Part shown: piece by piece, positions 31,089 through 42,388 of the stretch | How positions within the stretch are numbered: position 1 is the stretch's first letter | How the letters are laid out: each line of letters starts with the position of its first letter | Notes under the pieces: model-generated | What the model was told of the DNA's origin: nothing | Databases searched by the model: none | What the model saw: the letters and a program-made list of their open reading frames with translations, nothing else | Position numbers and translations under genes: made by a program | Source: an uncultured Pseudohongiella sp. | GTDB taxonomy: Bacteria; Pseudomonadota; Gammaproteobacteria; Pseudomonadales; Pseudohongiellaceae | Assembly (NCBI GenBank): GCA_902597095.1 | Contig: CACJWK010000006.1 | Coordinates: 1 to 64,000 of the forward strand | Direction: 5' to 3' | Length of the DNA: 64,000 nt

Positions 31089-34010
31089 ATGGCCTTTTAT
31101 AAGACCAAGCTATTGATTTTAATTGCGTTTTCTTTTTTTGCGATGACTGTCGGTGCTCAGGTACATCAAACCGATCAGATCGCGGTTGAGCTGGTCTCGG
31201 AGACCGTAAATGTCGTGCCCGGCCAGACTACCTGGCTGGCAATCCGCCTTGACCCGATTGAACACTGGCACACCTACTGGAAATTTGGCGGTGACAGTGG
31301 CGAAGCGCCGCGCGCGGTGGACTGGCAGCTGCCGACCGGCTCGGCAGTGGGGCAGATCCAGTGGCCGATTCCCGAGTGGACCCCCTTTCTTGGCAGTGAT
31401 CTGGTGACCTTTACCTACGAGCGCGAGGTCTTCCTGCCGATGGCGCTGACGGTGCCTGAGGACTTTGATGCGGAGGTGTTCCAGGCGAGCACGCGCATCG
31501 AGTGGCAGGTGTGCGATGAAATCTGTATTCCGGGTGAAGCAGACTTTGCTATTTCGCTTCCGGTCAGCTCCACCCTGGAAGCGGATCCCCGCTGGGTAGC
31601 GGCGTTTGCCGAGACTCGCAGTCTGCTACCGACTCCAGAGGGTCAGCACGAACTGGTCGCTGAATTCAATGATCATGACGGCAAAGTCAATGTCATGATT
31701 GCAGGTGAGGAAGCGCTGTTTACCGACATTGATGAGGCGTGGTTTTTTCCGACGGAGCGTCGCATCATGCGTTACGCACCCTATCGAGAGGTCATGCTGG
31801 ACGGTGGCAGAGTCCAGATATCAACCGAACAGCACCGCCGTTATGATGACGCGCGTAACGAGCTGGAAGGTCTGCTCTCTGTCAGAGACGACAATGGTGA
31901 GCTGTGGGCTTTTGAACTCACCGCAACGCGCAGTTCCGCGGCCTGGGATCACAGTATTGAAGTCGAATTGCTGTCCGAGACCACCAATATTGTGCCGGGT
32001 GAAACTACCTTGCTGGCGCTCCGGCTCGACCCGGCTGAGCACTGGCACACCTACTGGAAAATGGGGGGTGACAGCGGGGAGCCTACTACCCTGACGGAAT
32101 GGCAGGCTCCGGAAGGCACCCAAATTGGCGAGCTTAAGTGGCCGGCCCCGCACTGGCTGCCGTTTTATGAGACGGACCTGGTGAACTTTGGTTATGAGCA
32201 GGAAGTCGCCCTTCCTGTTGCTGTCACCCTGCCGACAGATTTCAGCGCAGACCAGGTGGAATTGAGCGCGCTGGCTTATTGGAATGTGTGCGATCAGATT
32301 TGCATACCCGGTGAGCAGAGGCTGAGTATAAAACTGCCCGTCGGTGAAGTCGCCGAGCTTGATGCTGAAACCCAATCCCTGTTCGCCGACGCGCGCGCAC
32401 AGCTGCCCGAAGCGGACCACGACATTCGCTCGATCATTGCCGTGGCCGGTGAACGGGTGAGCCTTGGCTTTGAATCCTCTGACGCACTGTTTGACCGATA
32501 TTCTGATGCCTACTTTTTCCCGGATCAGCGCCGGATAATCAAGCCCGGACCTCTTCGTGATGTGTCTATGCAGGCCAATTTGTTGCAGATTACGCACCAG
32601 CAACCCCGGCGCATGCTGCAGGATTTGTCAGAAGTGTTCGGAGTGCTTGTGCTGGAAAATGAATCCGGGGAACGCGTGGCCTTTGATTTCGTCAATCCGG
32701 CCGCAGACGCCAGCACCATGACCATCATGCCATTCGCTGCGTCTGCAGAAAGCGGGTCTGACGCAGGCGGAAGTTCCGGATTACTCATGTTTATCGGGTT
32801 CGCCTTTCTTGGAGGCATGATTCTCAATCTGATGCCCTGCGTCTTCCCGGTGCTGTCCATCAAGGCGATGAGCTTCGCAAAGAATGTGGGTGAATCCAGT
32901 CAGAAGCAACGTATGGACGGCGTGTTCTATACGCTCGGTGTGGTAGTGGCATTCGTCACTCTGGCGTCGGTGCTGATTGCGCTCAGGGCGGGAGGGGAGG
33001 CAGTGGGCTGGGCATTCCAGTTTCAGCAACCCTGGTTCCTGGCGTTCATTGTTTATCTGTTTTTCCTGATGGGACTGAGCCTGTCAGGCGTCTTTGAAAT
33101 AGGGACCAGCCTGATGGGAGCCGGCAGCTCCCTCACAGCCCGAGGTGGCTATCAGGGTTCGTTCTTTACCGGTGTGCTGGCCACTACCGTCGCAACGCCG
33201 TGCACGGCACCCTTTATGGGGTCGGCGATCGGTTTTGCGCTGGCGCAATCCTGGCTGGTGGCCATGGCTGTATTTGTCTCGCTGGGAGTGGGTATGGCTT
33301 TTCCGATTCTATTGCTGAGTTACTCACCCGCGCTGTTTCGATTTTTACCCAAACCCGGACCGTGGATGGAGACTTTCAAGCAGTTTATGGCCTTTCCGCT
33401 GTATGCCTCGGCGCTGTTTTTTCTCTGGGTGCTCGGTAATCAGGTGGGAGTGATGGGGATGTCGCTGGTGTTGGGTATGTGCGTGGTGATGGCGTTTGCC
33501 GTCTGGCTCTACCAGCGCCGCTTCACGATGGGGCCATTCCTGCGCACGCTGAATTACGGTACAAGCCTGGCTGCTCTGGTTCTGGCAATTTATCTGGCGC
33601 AGACGCCGTTTCTGCAATCCGTGCCGGCGACTTCTGATGCGACAGCAAATGAAGAGGCTGCGTCGCAGGAGTATGAGGTGTTCAGCGCTCAGCGTCTGGA
33701 AGAGCTTCAATCCGCCGGCAAACCGGTTTTCGTCAACATGACTGCAGCCTGGTGCATCACCTGCCTGGCTAATGAGCAGACCACGCTTGGTACAGAGCGA
33801 GTCAAAGCAGTGATGGTTGATCGGGGCATTACCTATATGAAGGGTGACTGGACTAACGAAGATCCGGAAATCACTGCTGTTCTGGAGCGTTTCAACCGGC
33901 CGTCTGTGCCGCTGTATGTGTTGTATCCGGGACAAAAAGACAGAGAGCCCGTCATCCTGCCTCAAATTCTCACGCCGGGAATAGTCGCCGAAGCCTTCGA
34001 ATCGATCTAG
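31089..34010 (+). CDS. DsbD/ScsB-family protein-disulfide reductase with duplicated N-terminal region
   Basis: Signal peptide from MAFYKTK; two tandem copies of a ~250-aa module; TM core LNLMPCVFPVLSIKAMSF and ATTVATPCTAPFMGSA; C-terminal thioredoxin-like AAWCITCLANE. Confidence 0.88.
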   Translation: MAFYKTKLLILIAFSFFAMTVGAQVHQTDQIAVELVSETVNVVPGQTTWLAIRLDPIEHWHTYWKFGGDSGEAPRAVDWQLPTGSAVGQIQWPIPEWTPFLGSDLVTFTYEREVFLPMALTVPEDFDAEVFQASTRIEWQVCDEICIPGEADFAISLPVSSTLEADPRWVAAFAETRSLLPTPEGQHELVAEFNDHDGKVNVMIAGEEALFTDIDEAWFFPTERRIMRYAPYREVMLDGGRVQISTEQHRRYDDARNELEGLLSVRDDNGELWAFELTATRSSAAWDHSIEVELLSETTNIVPGETTLLALRLDPAEHWHTYWKMGGDSGEPTTLTEWQAPEGTQIGELKWPAPHWLPFYETDLVNFGYEQEVALPVAVTLPTDFSADQVELSALAYWNVCDQICIPGEQRLSIKLPVGEVAELDAETQSLFADARAQLPEADHDIRSIIAVAGERVSLGFESSDALFDRYSDAYFFPDQRRIIKPGPLRDVSMQANLLQITHQQPRRMLQDLSEVFGVLVLENESGERVAFDFVNPAADASTMTIMPFAASAESGSDAGGSSGLLMFIGFAFLGGMILNLMPCVFPVLSIKAMSFAKNVGESSQKQRMDGVFYTLGVVVAFVTLASVLIALRAGGEAVGWAFQFQQPWFLAFIVYLFFLMGLSLSGVFEIGTSLMGAGSSLTARGGYQGSFFTGVLATTVATPCTAPFMGSAIGFALAQSWLVAMAVFVSLGVGMAFPILLLSYSPALFRFLPKPGPWMETFKQFMAFPLYASALFFLWVLGNQVGVMGMSLVLGMCVVMAFAVWLYQRRFTMGPFLRTLNYGTSLAALVLAIYLAQTPFLQSVPATSDATANEEAASQEYEVFSAQRLEELQSAGKPVFVNMTAAWCITCLANEQTTLGTERVKAVMVDRGITYMKGDWTNEDPEITAVLERFNRPSVPLYVLYPGQKDREPVILPQILTPGIVAEAFESI

Positions 34011-34119
34011 CCTGATTGGGTTCGGGGATTCTAGAAAAATAACGCGTGCTGGCAGTCAGAGCCATCCGATCCGGGCCTTCAGTACGTCAGCCGACCTCGC
34101 GACTGCAAGAGGAAGACAG

Positions 34120-34887
34120 TCAGTCTGCGCAGGCCTGTGCCAGTATTACAGAGATGTTGTCCCGCCCGCCGTGATAATTTGAGGTCTCGATCAGGTTTGT
34201 CACGGCTGTCCCGGGGCGGTTTGCATGGTCCCTCAAGATCTCCCTGATCTGCCAGTCGGGGACCATGTCGGTGAGGCCGTCGGAGCAAATCAACAGCAGG
34301 TCATCTGGTTGAAGCTCTGCCGTAAGAGCGTCGATCTCGACCTGAACTCACAGTCCGGCAGACCTGGTGAGGATATGAGAAACGCTTGCAGCTCTTTCTT
34401 GCTCTTCAGTATACAGGCCCCGGTCGACGAGATCCTGAACAAGACTGTGATCCTTGGTGGGTTTGCTCAGCCTGTCTTGCCTGAAGCCGTAGAGTCTTGA
34501 GTCTCCTTCGTACCCGATGTGAATGCGGGGGCCGCTCAGCAAAACCGCGACAACCGTGATTCCAATCCCCTTACACTCGGCGTTGTCTGACGCTGCTTGA
34601 TAAATGCTCTGGTTGGTTTCGCTGACTGCGAGCCTGATGCCTTCGAGCAACTCGGTGTGTTTTTCTTTTTCTGTCGATTCGGTATCGCCGAGCAGTCGGA
34701 GCTTGCCCATGAGCAAGCGTGTTGCCACGTCCGACGCCACTTCACCGGAGCGGCGTCCGCACATGCCGTCTGCCAGTACGATGATGCCCCGGCTTTCATT
34801 GACGGCGAAATGATCTTCATTGTTAGGTCTCTTTCTGTCGGGGTGCGACTCGCTAACGATACGTAATTGAAAATGTTGCTCTGGCAT
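34120..34887 (-). pseudogene. PP2C-family Ser/Thr phosphatase interrupted by an in-frame TGA at 34348-34350
   Basis: N-terminal part MPEQHFQLRIVSESHPDRKRPNNEDHFAV...VLADGMCGRRSGEVAS...HILTRSAGL; then TGA; the same frame continues VQVEIDALTAELQPDDLLLICSDGLTDMV...YHGGRDNISVILAQACAD*. Confidence 0.85.
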
Positions 34888-35460
34888 GCTGGACAGCTCT
34901 TCTTGTCGGTCTTTGTCTGTATCAGGTTCTGGAACAGGTGGTTCGGCCCGCAGCAGGCCATTCTGATGTGTGGTTGATTGCGCGTTTTCTGAAGTAGCGC
35001 AGCTTCCGAAGTTAGAACACAATTGCCTGCTGCTGCAGATTCTTACCAGCATGGCTGAGTGTGCTGATCTGTCCGGCTTATCCGGCCTTGCCGCAACCGC
35101 TCACTTGCTTTTGAATCACGGTCGCCAGAAGCGGTAAACTTTTACAGCGGGGGAGGCCGCCGGCCTTCAAAAAGATTTTTGGTCTCGGGTTTCGGCTGGC
35201 CGGGTTAGCATCCGTCCAGGATTGCTTGCTGTTGCAGACAGCAGCAGAACGGGTAAGTTACGAATGTGGATCAGGGGCCGGCAGTGCCGTCGTGAGAGGA
35301 AGACCCACAAAGGCAATGGTCAGGCTGAAATATGCTACACTGACCGAAAAAACTGTATGGTCAGTCCCAAGTCCGTTCAAGCGGCCCTGTTGATCTAGAG
35401 AGGGTTCTGGCAGTTCGCCGAATAAGCGTTTCACGCCTCAAGCCCAAGGGAAGCCAGGTC

Positions 35461-36585
35461 ATGAGAATTCTCCAATTTACTGCATCAGCCGTACTGGTCG
35501 TTCTAGTATTTTATCTTCTCGTTGTGGGTGAGTCGCTGCTGCTGCCGCTGGTCATTGCCATCGCGCTTTGGTACCTGATCAACACCCTGGCTCAGTCTTT
35601 TCATCGGATTGAAGTGGCCGGTTACAGGTTGCCTGTCCTGCTTTGTCGTACGGCTGCAGTGTTCACGTTTCTGTCTCTTATCTGGGCGCTGATAAATTTC
35701 TTAAGCGCTTCGGCTGATGAAGTGTTGGAAGTGGCACCTGTTTATCAAGAGAACCTGAGCAAGCGTCTGCAGAATTTGCCCTTTATTGATTTCGCGGCCT
35801 TTGAGGGGCGTTCGCTCAGTGCTTTGTTAACCGAATGGATCGATATCCCGTCCTATGCGACATCGGTTGCTTCCTCTTTTGCCGGCATTCTTGCCAGTGG
35901 CGGGTTGATACTCATCTATCTGGGTTTCCTTTTTCTCGAGCAGGCCCATTTCAGCAACAAGATTTCTGCCCTGGCCGCAAACCCCGAGAAAGAAACCGAA
36001 GTACAGCAAATCATTGCACAAATTCGCGATGACATTCAGAAGTACATGAGCATCAAGCTGTTCACCAGTTTCCTGACTGGTCTGGCCAGTTATCTGTATT
36101 TGCTTGCGGTGGGAGTGGATTTTGCCGGCCTGTGGGGGCTGCTTATATTCTTGCTGAATTTTATTCCAACGGTCGGCTCTATCGTAGCTACCCTGTTTCC
36201 AGCGCTGATCGCGCTCGCCCAATCGGACGCTTATGGCCTGTTCCTGCTGGTGCTGCTGGGCATTGGCGTGCTGCAAATCTGCATTGGGAATATTCTCGAG
36301 CCCCGGCTTATGGGTTCGTCATTCAATCTCAGCCCCGTCGTTATCCTCCTGAATCTTGCGCTTTGGAATGCAATCTGGGGGATTCCGGGAATGTTCCTGT
36401 GTGTTCCTTTCCTAATCATAGTCGCGATAGTTCTCAGTCATTTCCCGCAAACCCGCTCGATCGCGATTATGTTGTCCAGTGATGGAAATCTCAGGGTGCC
36501 GGAAGATAAGACTATTACCAATTTTAGCCTTAAGCCGAGCGTCTCTGCGCTACTGGTCGACGAGGGTAGAACTGATGGCAACTAG
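35461..36585 (+). CDS. AI-2E family transporter
   Basis: Multi-TM permease; LLIFLLNFIPTVGSIVATLFPALIAL and NILEPRLMGSSFNLSPVVILLNLALWNAIWG. Confidence 0.9.
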   Translation: MRILQFTASAVLVVLVFYLLVVGESLLLPLVIAIALWYLINTLAQSFHRIEVAGYRLPVLLCRTAAVFTFLSLIWALINFLSASADEVLEVAPVYQENLSKRLQNLPFIDFAAFEGRSLSALLTEWIDIPSYATSVASSFAGILASGGLILIYLGFLFLEQAHFSNKISALAANPEKETEVQQIIAQIRDDIQKYMSIKLFTSFLTGLASYLYLLAVGVDFAGLWGLLIFLLNFIPTVGSIVATLFPALIALAQSDAYGLFLLVLLGIGVLQICIGNILEPRLMGSSFNLSPVVILLNLALWNAIWGIPGMFLCVPFLIIVAIVLSHFPQTRSIAIMLSSDGNLRVPEDKTITNFSLKPSVSALLVDEGRTDGN

Positions 36586-36773
36586 ATCATTTCCACCTCT
36601 CTGAGCGCTGCTGGATTACCACTTTGCAATCCTTGTGAAGGCCCTTGTGGCAAGAAGCCCCCATTCTTTGGGAGTTTTTTCTGCAACCACAGTGGATATG
36701 GCGCTATAATTACCGGTTTATTAGCGGGCGGCCTTTTATCGCTCATTCATTTAACCCAGCGACAGCTAAACCG

Positions 36774-39377
36774 ATGAAATCTGCTGAAATAAGACAAAAA
36801 TTCCTCGACTACTTTGCGGCGCGCGATCACGAAATCGTGTCAAGCAGCCCCCTGGTTCCTGCCAATGATCCTACTTTGTTGTTCACCAATGCGGGTATGG
36901 TTCAGTTCAAGGACGTATTTCTTGGAGAGGAAAAGCGGGAAAGGGTCAGGGCGACCAGTTCCCAGCGATGTGTTAGAGCGGGTGGCAAGCACAACGATCT
37001 GGAGAACGTGGGCTATACTGCGCGTCATCACACGTTTTTTGAGATGCTGGGCAATTTTTCGTTCGGTGATTATTTCAAACGAGAGGCTATTCAGTTTGCG
37101 TGGGAATTTCTTACTGAAGAGCTTGGATTGCCTGCTGACAGACTCTGGGTCACTGTCTATCAGGATGATGATGAAGCGGCTGACATTTGGCTGAATGAGA
37201 TGAAAGTCGATTCAGACCGCTTCTCGCGTCTGGGTGAAAAAGACAATTTCTGGGCGATGGGCGATACCGGGCCTTGCGGCCCCTGCTCTGAAATCTTCTA
37301 TGATCACGGGCCCGATGTGGCAGGAGGTCCGCCGGGCAGTCCTGATGAGGACGGTGATCGCTACATCGAAATCTGGAATCTGGTTTTCATGCAGTTTGAA
37401 CGGAAAGCTGATGGAAGTATGACGCCACTTCCAAAGCCGTCGGTGGATACCGGTGCGGGCCTTGAGCGCGTTGCTGCGGTTCTTCAGCATGTCCACAGCA
37501 ACTATGAGATAGATCTGTTCGCCGAACTGATCAGCGACATTGCGCAAATAACCGGAACGGCTGATCTGCAGAACAATTCCCTGCGGGTGATCGCCGACCA
37601 CATCCGCTCCTGTGCCTTTCTTATCGTTGACGGAGTGACTCCGTCCAATGAAGGTCGCGGATACGTCTTGCGACGGATTATTCGCCGCGCCGTGCGTCAT
37701 GGTTATCGATTGGGTGTTAAAGAGGTTTTTTTCTACAAAATTGTCTCATCTCTCTCGCGCGTGATGGGGGATGCCTATCCCGAGTTGCTGGAGCGTCAGG
37801 CTTACGTCGAGAAGACGCTGAATGAAGAGGAACAGCAGTTTGCCCGGACTCTGGAGAATGGAATGACCATTCTGGAAAAAGCGATCGGCGAGCTGTCAGG
37901 TTTTGTTATCGCCGGAGAAACGGTATTCAAACTGTATGATACTTACGGTTTTCCTGTTGATCTGACTGCGGATATTGCGCGTGAACACAATCTGACCCTG
38001 GACATGCCCGGTTTCGAGGCTGCCATGGAGATCCAGCGCGATCAGGCTCGGGCAGCCAGCAATTTTTCTGCGGTTGAGAAGCTCGATCTTGATGGTCTGG
38101 AAAAAACAGTATTCTCGGGGTATTCCAATCTGCAATCAGAGGCACAGATTGTCGGGATATTTTCTCCGGCCAACGAAAAGCTGGATATTGTTCCTGCCAA
38201 CAGTGAGGTGCTGATAGTCCTTGATACCACGCCGTTTTATGCTGAATCGGGAGGACAGATTGGTGATGCCGGGTTGTTGGAGAGTGATGAGGCGTGTTTC
38301 GAGGTCTCGGACACGCAGAAGCAGTCAGAAATTTTTATTCACAGAGGTAGGCTGACCAGTGGGAAGCTTAAAATCGGGGATTCGGTCATGGCGCTGGTTG
38401 CCGGTAACGATCGAGCAGCGATTACTCTGAATCATTCTGCAACTCATTTGATGAATGCGGCCCTGCGCAGCGTGCTCGGTGATCATGTGCTGCAAAAAGG
38501 TTCTCTGGTTGAGGCTGACAGACTGCGGTTTGATTTTTCTCATGGTGCCCCTGTGTCGGCTGAAGAAATCCGGCGCATTGAGGAACAGGTTAATGCCGAG
38601 GTTCTTGCCAATTCCGAAGTCAGCAAAGAAGTCATGCCAATTGAAGCGGCGAGAAGCAAGGGTGCATTGGCACTGTTCGGAGAAAAATACGGCGAAGAAG
38701 TGCGGGTGGTCTCAATGGGAGGAGACTTCTCCGTCGAGTTCTGCGGCGGTTGCCATGTCGACCGGACAGGCGATATCGGTCTGTTCAAGATTGTCAGTGA
38801 ATCCGGTATTTCGGCCGGCGTTCGACGAATTGAAGCGGTCACCGGGCACGGTGCGCTAGCACTGATCGCGCGGGAGCAGGATGTTCTGCGCGAAGCATCG
38901 TCGCTGTTGAAAACGGGAACCGAGGGTTTGCGGGACAAGCTGTCCGGCCTCCTGAACCAGAACAAAGCCCTTGAGAAACAGCTCGCACAGCTGAAAGCAC
39001 AAATGGCGGCAAGCGCCGGCGATGATCTCGGATCGCGCGCTGTCGAGCTGGCGGGAATTAAGGTGCTGGTTGCCAATCTCGAAGGTTTTAATCCCAAGTC
39101 TCTGCGCGATACGGTCGATCAGCTAAAAAACAAGCTGGGCGCCTCGGTAATTGTGCTGGCCTGTGCGGCGGAGGGTAAAGTGAACCTCGTGGCAGGTGTC
39201 AGTGCGGCACTTACTGACCGGGTCAAAGCCGGCGAGCTGGTGAACATGGTCGCCGAGCAGGTCGGGGGTAAAGGCGGGGGGCGCCCGGACATGGCGATGG
39301 CGGGAGGTAGCCAGCCAGAAAATCTGTCGGTAGCGCTGGAGAGCGTACAGCCGTGGCTGGAGGCTCGTCTCGTCTAA
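36774..39377 (+). CDS. alaS: Alanyl-tRNA synthetase
   Basis: [46 protein letters not shown]; start corrected to 36774. Confidence 0.97.
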   Translation: MKSAEIRQKFLDYFAARDHEIVSSSPLVPANDPTLLFTNAGMVQFKDVFLGEEKRERVRATSSQRCVRAGGKHNDLENVGYTARHHTFFEMLGNFSFGDYFKREAIQFAWEFLTEELGLPADRLWVTVYQDDDEAADIWLNEMKVDSDRFSRLGEKDNFWAMGDTGPCGPCSEIFYDHGPDVAGGPPGSPDEDGDRYIEIWNLVFMQFERKADGSMTPLPKPSVDTGAGLERVAAVLQHVHSNYEIDLFAELISDIAQITGTADLQNNSLRVIADHIRSCAFLIVDGVTPSNEGRGYVLRRIIRRAVRHGYRLGVKEVFFYKIVSSLSRVMGDAYPELLERQAYVEKTLNEEEQQFARTLENGMTILEKAIGELSGFVIAGETVFKLYDTYGFPVDLTADIAREHNLTLDMPGFEAAMEIQRDQARAASNFSAVEKLDLDGLEKTVFSGYSNLQSEAQIVGIFSPANEKLDIVPANSEVLIVLDTTPFYAESGGQIGDAGLLESDEACFEVSDTQKQSEIFIHRGRLTSGKLKIGDSVMALVAGNDRAAITLNHSATHLMNAALRSVLGDHVLQKGSLVEADRLRFDFSHGAPVSAEEIRRIEEQVNAEVLANSEVSKEVMPIEAARSKGALALFGEKYGEEVRVVSMGGDFSVEFCGGCHVDRTGDIGLFKIVSESGISAGVRRIEAVTGHGALALIAREQDVLREASSLLKTGTEGLRDKLSGLLNQNKALEKQLAQLKAQMAASAGDDLGSRAVELAGIKVLVANLEGFNPKSLRDTVDQLKNKLGASVIVLACAAEGKVNLVAGVSAALTDRVKAGELVNMVAEQVGGKGGGRPDMAMAGGSQPENLSVALESVQPWLEARLV

Positions 39378-39389
39378 AGACAATCTGCA

Positions 39390-40631
39390 ATGGCATTGAT
39401 AGTACAAAAATTTGGCGGTACGTCGGTGGGCTCTGTAGAGAGAATAGAGGCCGTCGCAGAAAAGATCATCAGTTTCCGCGATCTCGGAGATGACGTCGTC
39501 GTGGTGGTGTCTGCCATGAGCGGCGAGACGAACCGACTCACCGCGCTAGCTCAGGAAATGATGGGGCAACCGACCACGAGGGAAATGGATGTGCTGCTTT
39601 CCACGGGCGAACAGGTCACTATTGCGCTGTTGAGCATGGCGCTCGAAAAAAGGGGATACGGGGCGAGATCCTTTACCGGTGGTCAGGTGCGCATTCTCAC
39701 CGACGATGCTCACACCAAAGCGAGGATCCGCGAGATCGACAGCACGCGCATCATAGCGCAGCTGGAGCAGCAAAATGTGGTGGTGGTGGCCGGTTTTCAG
39801 GGGGTTAATGAAGCCGGGTGTATCACAACCCTGGGTCGGGGCGGCAGCGACACGACTGCAGTCGCGCTGGCAGCAGCGCTCAAGGCCGATGAATGTCAGA
39901 TCTATACCGATGTCAAAGGGGTGTATACCACTGACCCGCGCGTGGTTGAAGAGGCCCGCCTGCTCAAAACCGTAACCTTTGAAGAAATGCTTGAACTGGC
40001 GAGTCTGGGTGCCAAGGTGCTGCAGATTCGTTCGGTAGAATTTGCCGGGAAATACAAGGTGCCATTGCGGGTGCTTTCCAGTTTTGAGGAGGGTGAGGGC
40101 ACCCTGATCAGTTTTGAAGGAGATGAGGCTATGGAAGATCCGAGCATTGCTGGCATTGCGTTTGAGCGCGACGAGGCCAAACTGACCGTGACCGGTGTGC
40201 CTGATGTGCCAGGAATCGCCTATAACGTCATCGGGCCGGTGAGCGAAGCAGGCATTGAGGTGGATGTTATCGTTCAGAACGCCGCCGCTGACGGCACGAA
40301 CGATATTACTTTTACCGTTACGCGGGGCGAAAGTGAGCGCGCAAAATCAATTCTGGACAATATCGCCAGTTCCCTCAAAGCGCGAGCGGTGGATCTGGAT
40401 ACAAAGATCTGCAAAGTCTCTCTGGTGGGTGTGGGTATGAGGTCGCATGCGGGTATTGCCAGCAAAATGTTCAAGGCGCTGGCGCAGGAAGGTATCAATA
40501 TCCAGATTATTACAACCTCCGAAATTAAGATTTCCGTGGTCATCGAAGAAAAGTATCTCGAATTGGCCGTGCGCGCGTTGCACAGCGCTTTTGAACTGGG
40601 CGATCCGGACGGCGAGCACAGCAGCTCCTGA
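39390..40631 (+). CDS. lysC: Aspartate kinase
   Basis: ALIVQKFGGTSVGSVERI; GRGGSDTTAVALAAAL; tandem ACT domains. Confidence 0.96.
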   Translation: MALIVQKFGGTSVGSVERIEAVAEKIISFRDLGDDVVVVVSAMSGETNRLTALAQEMMGQPTTREMDVLLSTGEQVTIALLSMALEKRGYGARSFTGGQVRILTDDAHTKARIREIDSTRIIAQLEQQNVVVVAGFQGVNEAGCITTLGRGGSDTTAVALAAALKADECQIYTDVKGVYTTDPRVVEEARLLKTVTFEEMLELASLGAKVLQIRSVEFAGKYKVPLRVLSSFEEGEGTLISFEGDEAMEDPSIAGIAFERDEAKLTVTGVPDVPGIAYNVIGPVSEAGIEVDVIVQNAAADGTNDITFTVTRGESERAKSILDNIASSLKARAVDLDTKICKVSLVGVGMRSHAGIASKMFKALAQEGINIQIITTSEIKISVVIEEKYLELAVRALHSAFELGDPDGEHSSS

Positions 40632-40905
40632 TCTGTCAGTAAAGCCTTTCCGGCACAAAGACTGATTTATGGGTTGGAAATCTGCCGAGATAGGCAGATA
40701 CTAGGCGTTGAGCCCGTGGCATCTCGGAATCCAGTGGTTTTGATCCGAGCAAAACCCCAATAAAGCGCAGAAGCCCTATTACTGAGGCGGGCGAGCAGGA
40801 AGGCCCAACGTCCTCAGTGATACCTTGACCTCAGTATGCATTTCTCTTTGCGTCGCTATTCTGCCTGCAGGGACTACACAATGGAATGAGTACTGGAGAT
40901 AGGAA

Positions 40906-41103
40906 ATGTTGATACTGACGCGCCGCATTGGCGAAACTCTCATGATCGGAGATAACGTTACCGTTACCGTTCTGGGCGTTAAGGGTAATCAGGTCCGGAT
41001 CGGAGTAAATGCCCCGAAAGATGTCGCCGTTCACCGTGAGGAAATCTACCAGCGAATCCAGACAGAGCAACCCGCTGAAAACTCTAAAGAGAACGAGCAC
41101 TAG
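40906..41103 (+). CDS. csrA: Carbon storage regulator CsrA
   Basis: [51 protein letters not shown]. Confidence 0.97.
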   Translation: MLILTRRIGETLMIGDNVTVTVLGVKGNQVRIGVNAPKDVAVHREEIYQRIQTEQPAENSKENEH

Positions 41104-41333
41104 CGCCGGATCTGCTGACTGACTCAAGTCCGCGGGATGTCGCGTGGCCAGGGCCCCGGAGCCGTAAACTGTTCGCGCGGAGAGCTAGGAGAAAACGGTG
41201 ATCATAGGGAAGACCGCGAGCCCGGCTCCGGCTGGTCATTCAGCGAGCCACCGACCGCCTCTGCACCTTCAAGGCGAACACCACTGGAGACGAGGCGAGG
41301 GAGGCCGCCAGTGACGCAGCAATAGACGCCGCT

Positions 41334-41365
41334 AAAGACCGGAAAAGCTGGGCTTTTTGGGTCTT
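41334..41365 (-). terminator. Putative terminator of tRNA-Ser
   Basis: Minus-strand nested inverted repeat AAGACC...AAAAAGC-CCA-GCTTTT...GGTCTT. Confidence 0.45.
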
Positions 41366-41384
41366 GGTGCATCACCTAGATTCG

Positions 41385-41474
41385 TGGCGGAGAGTGAGGG
41401 ATTCGAACCCTCGATAGGGGTTAACCTATACGCCCTTAGCAGGGGCGCGCCTTCAGCCACTCGGCCAACTCTCC
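41385..41474 (-). tRNA. tRNA-Ser (anticodon GCT)
   Basis: GGAGAGTTGGCCGAGTGGCTGAAGGCGCGCCCCTGCTAAGGGCG...GAGGGTTCGAATCCCTCACTCTCCGCCA, cloverleaf with long variable arm and encoded CCA. Confidence 0.96.
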
Positions 41475-41539
41475 GGAATTCGTGATGTGCCCAAAAGCGC
41501 CGCCAGATAATAGCACAAGCCAGCAGGCTGGCGCACCGT

Positions 41540-42388
41540 CTAGCGCTCAAGATTGGCTGTGCCCTGCATACAGAGCTGGCCGTCCTGATTTGCAATCCAC
41601 AGAGTGGCATTGCCATCGGAGTTTGGTCTGGTGCCGTGCACACTGAACCGGTGGTCCCCGAAAACCGGCCCTAAAGCTCTGAATTCAAATGTTTTTATCG
41701 TTTCTTCCGGAAAATTTGAGCGCAACAGCTCCAGCATCAGAGTGGCCAGCAGTGGTCCGTGGACAATGATTCCTGGGTAGCCCTCTGTGTGCGTGGCATA
41801 CTGATAATCATAGTGGATTCTGTGTGCATTGAAGGTTAAGGCAGAGTAGCGAAACAACAGCCGTGAATCTGCGGTCAATTCACGGTGGTAATCGCCAGAT
41901 GATTCTGCAGCAGCGGGCGCGGGCGGCGCAACTCCCGGTTTTGCGGCCTCGCGATAGACCAGGTTCTGTATTTCAGTGAGGGCAGGGCGCTGCTCTGACT
42001 CGATTTCATGACGGACTTTGACAAACGTCAGTGCACCGCTGCGTCCGGTAGTTTCCCTGATGTGTTCTATGGTCGACTGACGGGTCAGTGTCTCGCCCAA
42101 AGTGATCGGGGAATGAAACTGAATCTGGCTGCCTGCCCACATGCGTCTCGGTAGCTGGACGGGGGGGAGAAACCCTCCCCGCTTGCGGTGGCCGTCAGCA
42201 GCAAGTTCCTCCTGCTGAGCCGTCTCGAGAAAATACAGCCAGTGCCAAAGAGGTGGCAGCTTGTCTCCTTCTTTCGGGTCCCAGGCCTGATTGAGGGTGG
42301 CGGCCAACGCCTTGCAGGGGACCGGGTTCAGGGTGTCTGACAGTGTCTCTGTTCTGCCTATCCATTCGTGCGCATGCGATTCGTTCAT
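41540..42388 (-). CDS. FAS1-like/MaoC (HTD2-type) dehydratase, mesaconyl-/itaconyl-CoA hydratase-like
   Basis: LPRRMWAGSQIQFHSPITLGETLTR; FRYSALTFNAHRIHYDYQYATHTEGYPGIIVHGPLLATLMLELL. Confidence 0.85.
   Translation of the reverse strand: MNESHAHEWIGRTETLSDTLNPVPCKALAATLNQAWDPKEGDKLPPLWHWLYFLETAQQEELAADGHRKRGGFLPPVQLPRRMWAGSQIQFHSPITLGETLTRQSTIEHIRETTGRSGALTFVKVRHEIESEQRPALTEIQNLVYREAAKPGVAPPAPAAAESSGDYHRELTADSRLLFRYSALTFNAHRIHYDYQYATHTEGYPGIIVHGPLLATLMLELLRSNFPEETIKTFEFRALGPVFGDHRFSVHGTRPNSDGNATLWIANQDGQLCMQGTANLER

Noticed and set aside
34348-34350. The TGA in the PP2C gene as a second selenocysteine codon
   Set aside because: It falls at a non-catalytic, variable position (RSAGL-*-VQVEID), with no conserved Cys in the family there and no GU-loop hairpin at the right spacing. 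Nonsense mutation or error is more likely.
41137-41325. Short plus-strand ORF(s) between csrA and tRNA-Ser
   Set aside because: Low-complexity Arg/Pro/Ser or Ala/Asp-rich translations with no family signal; likely spurious.
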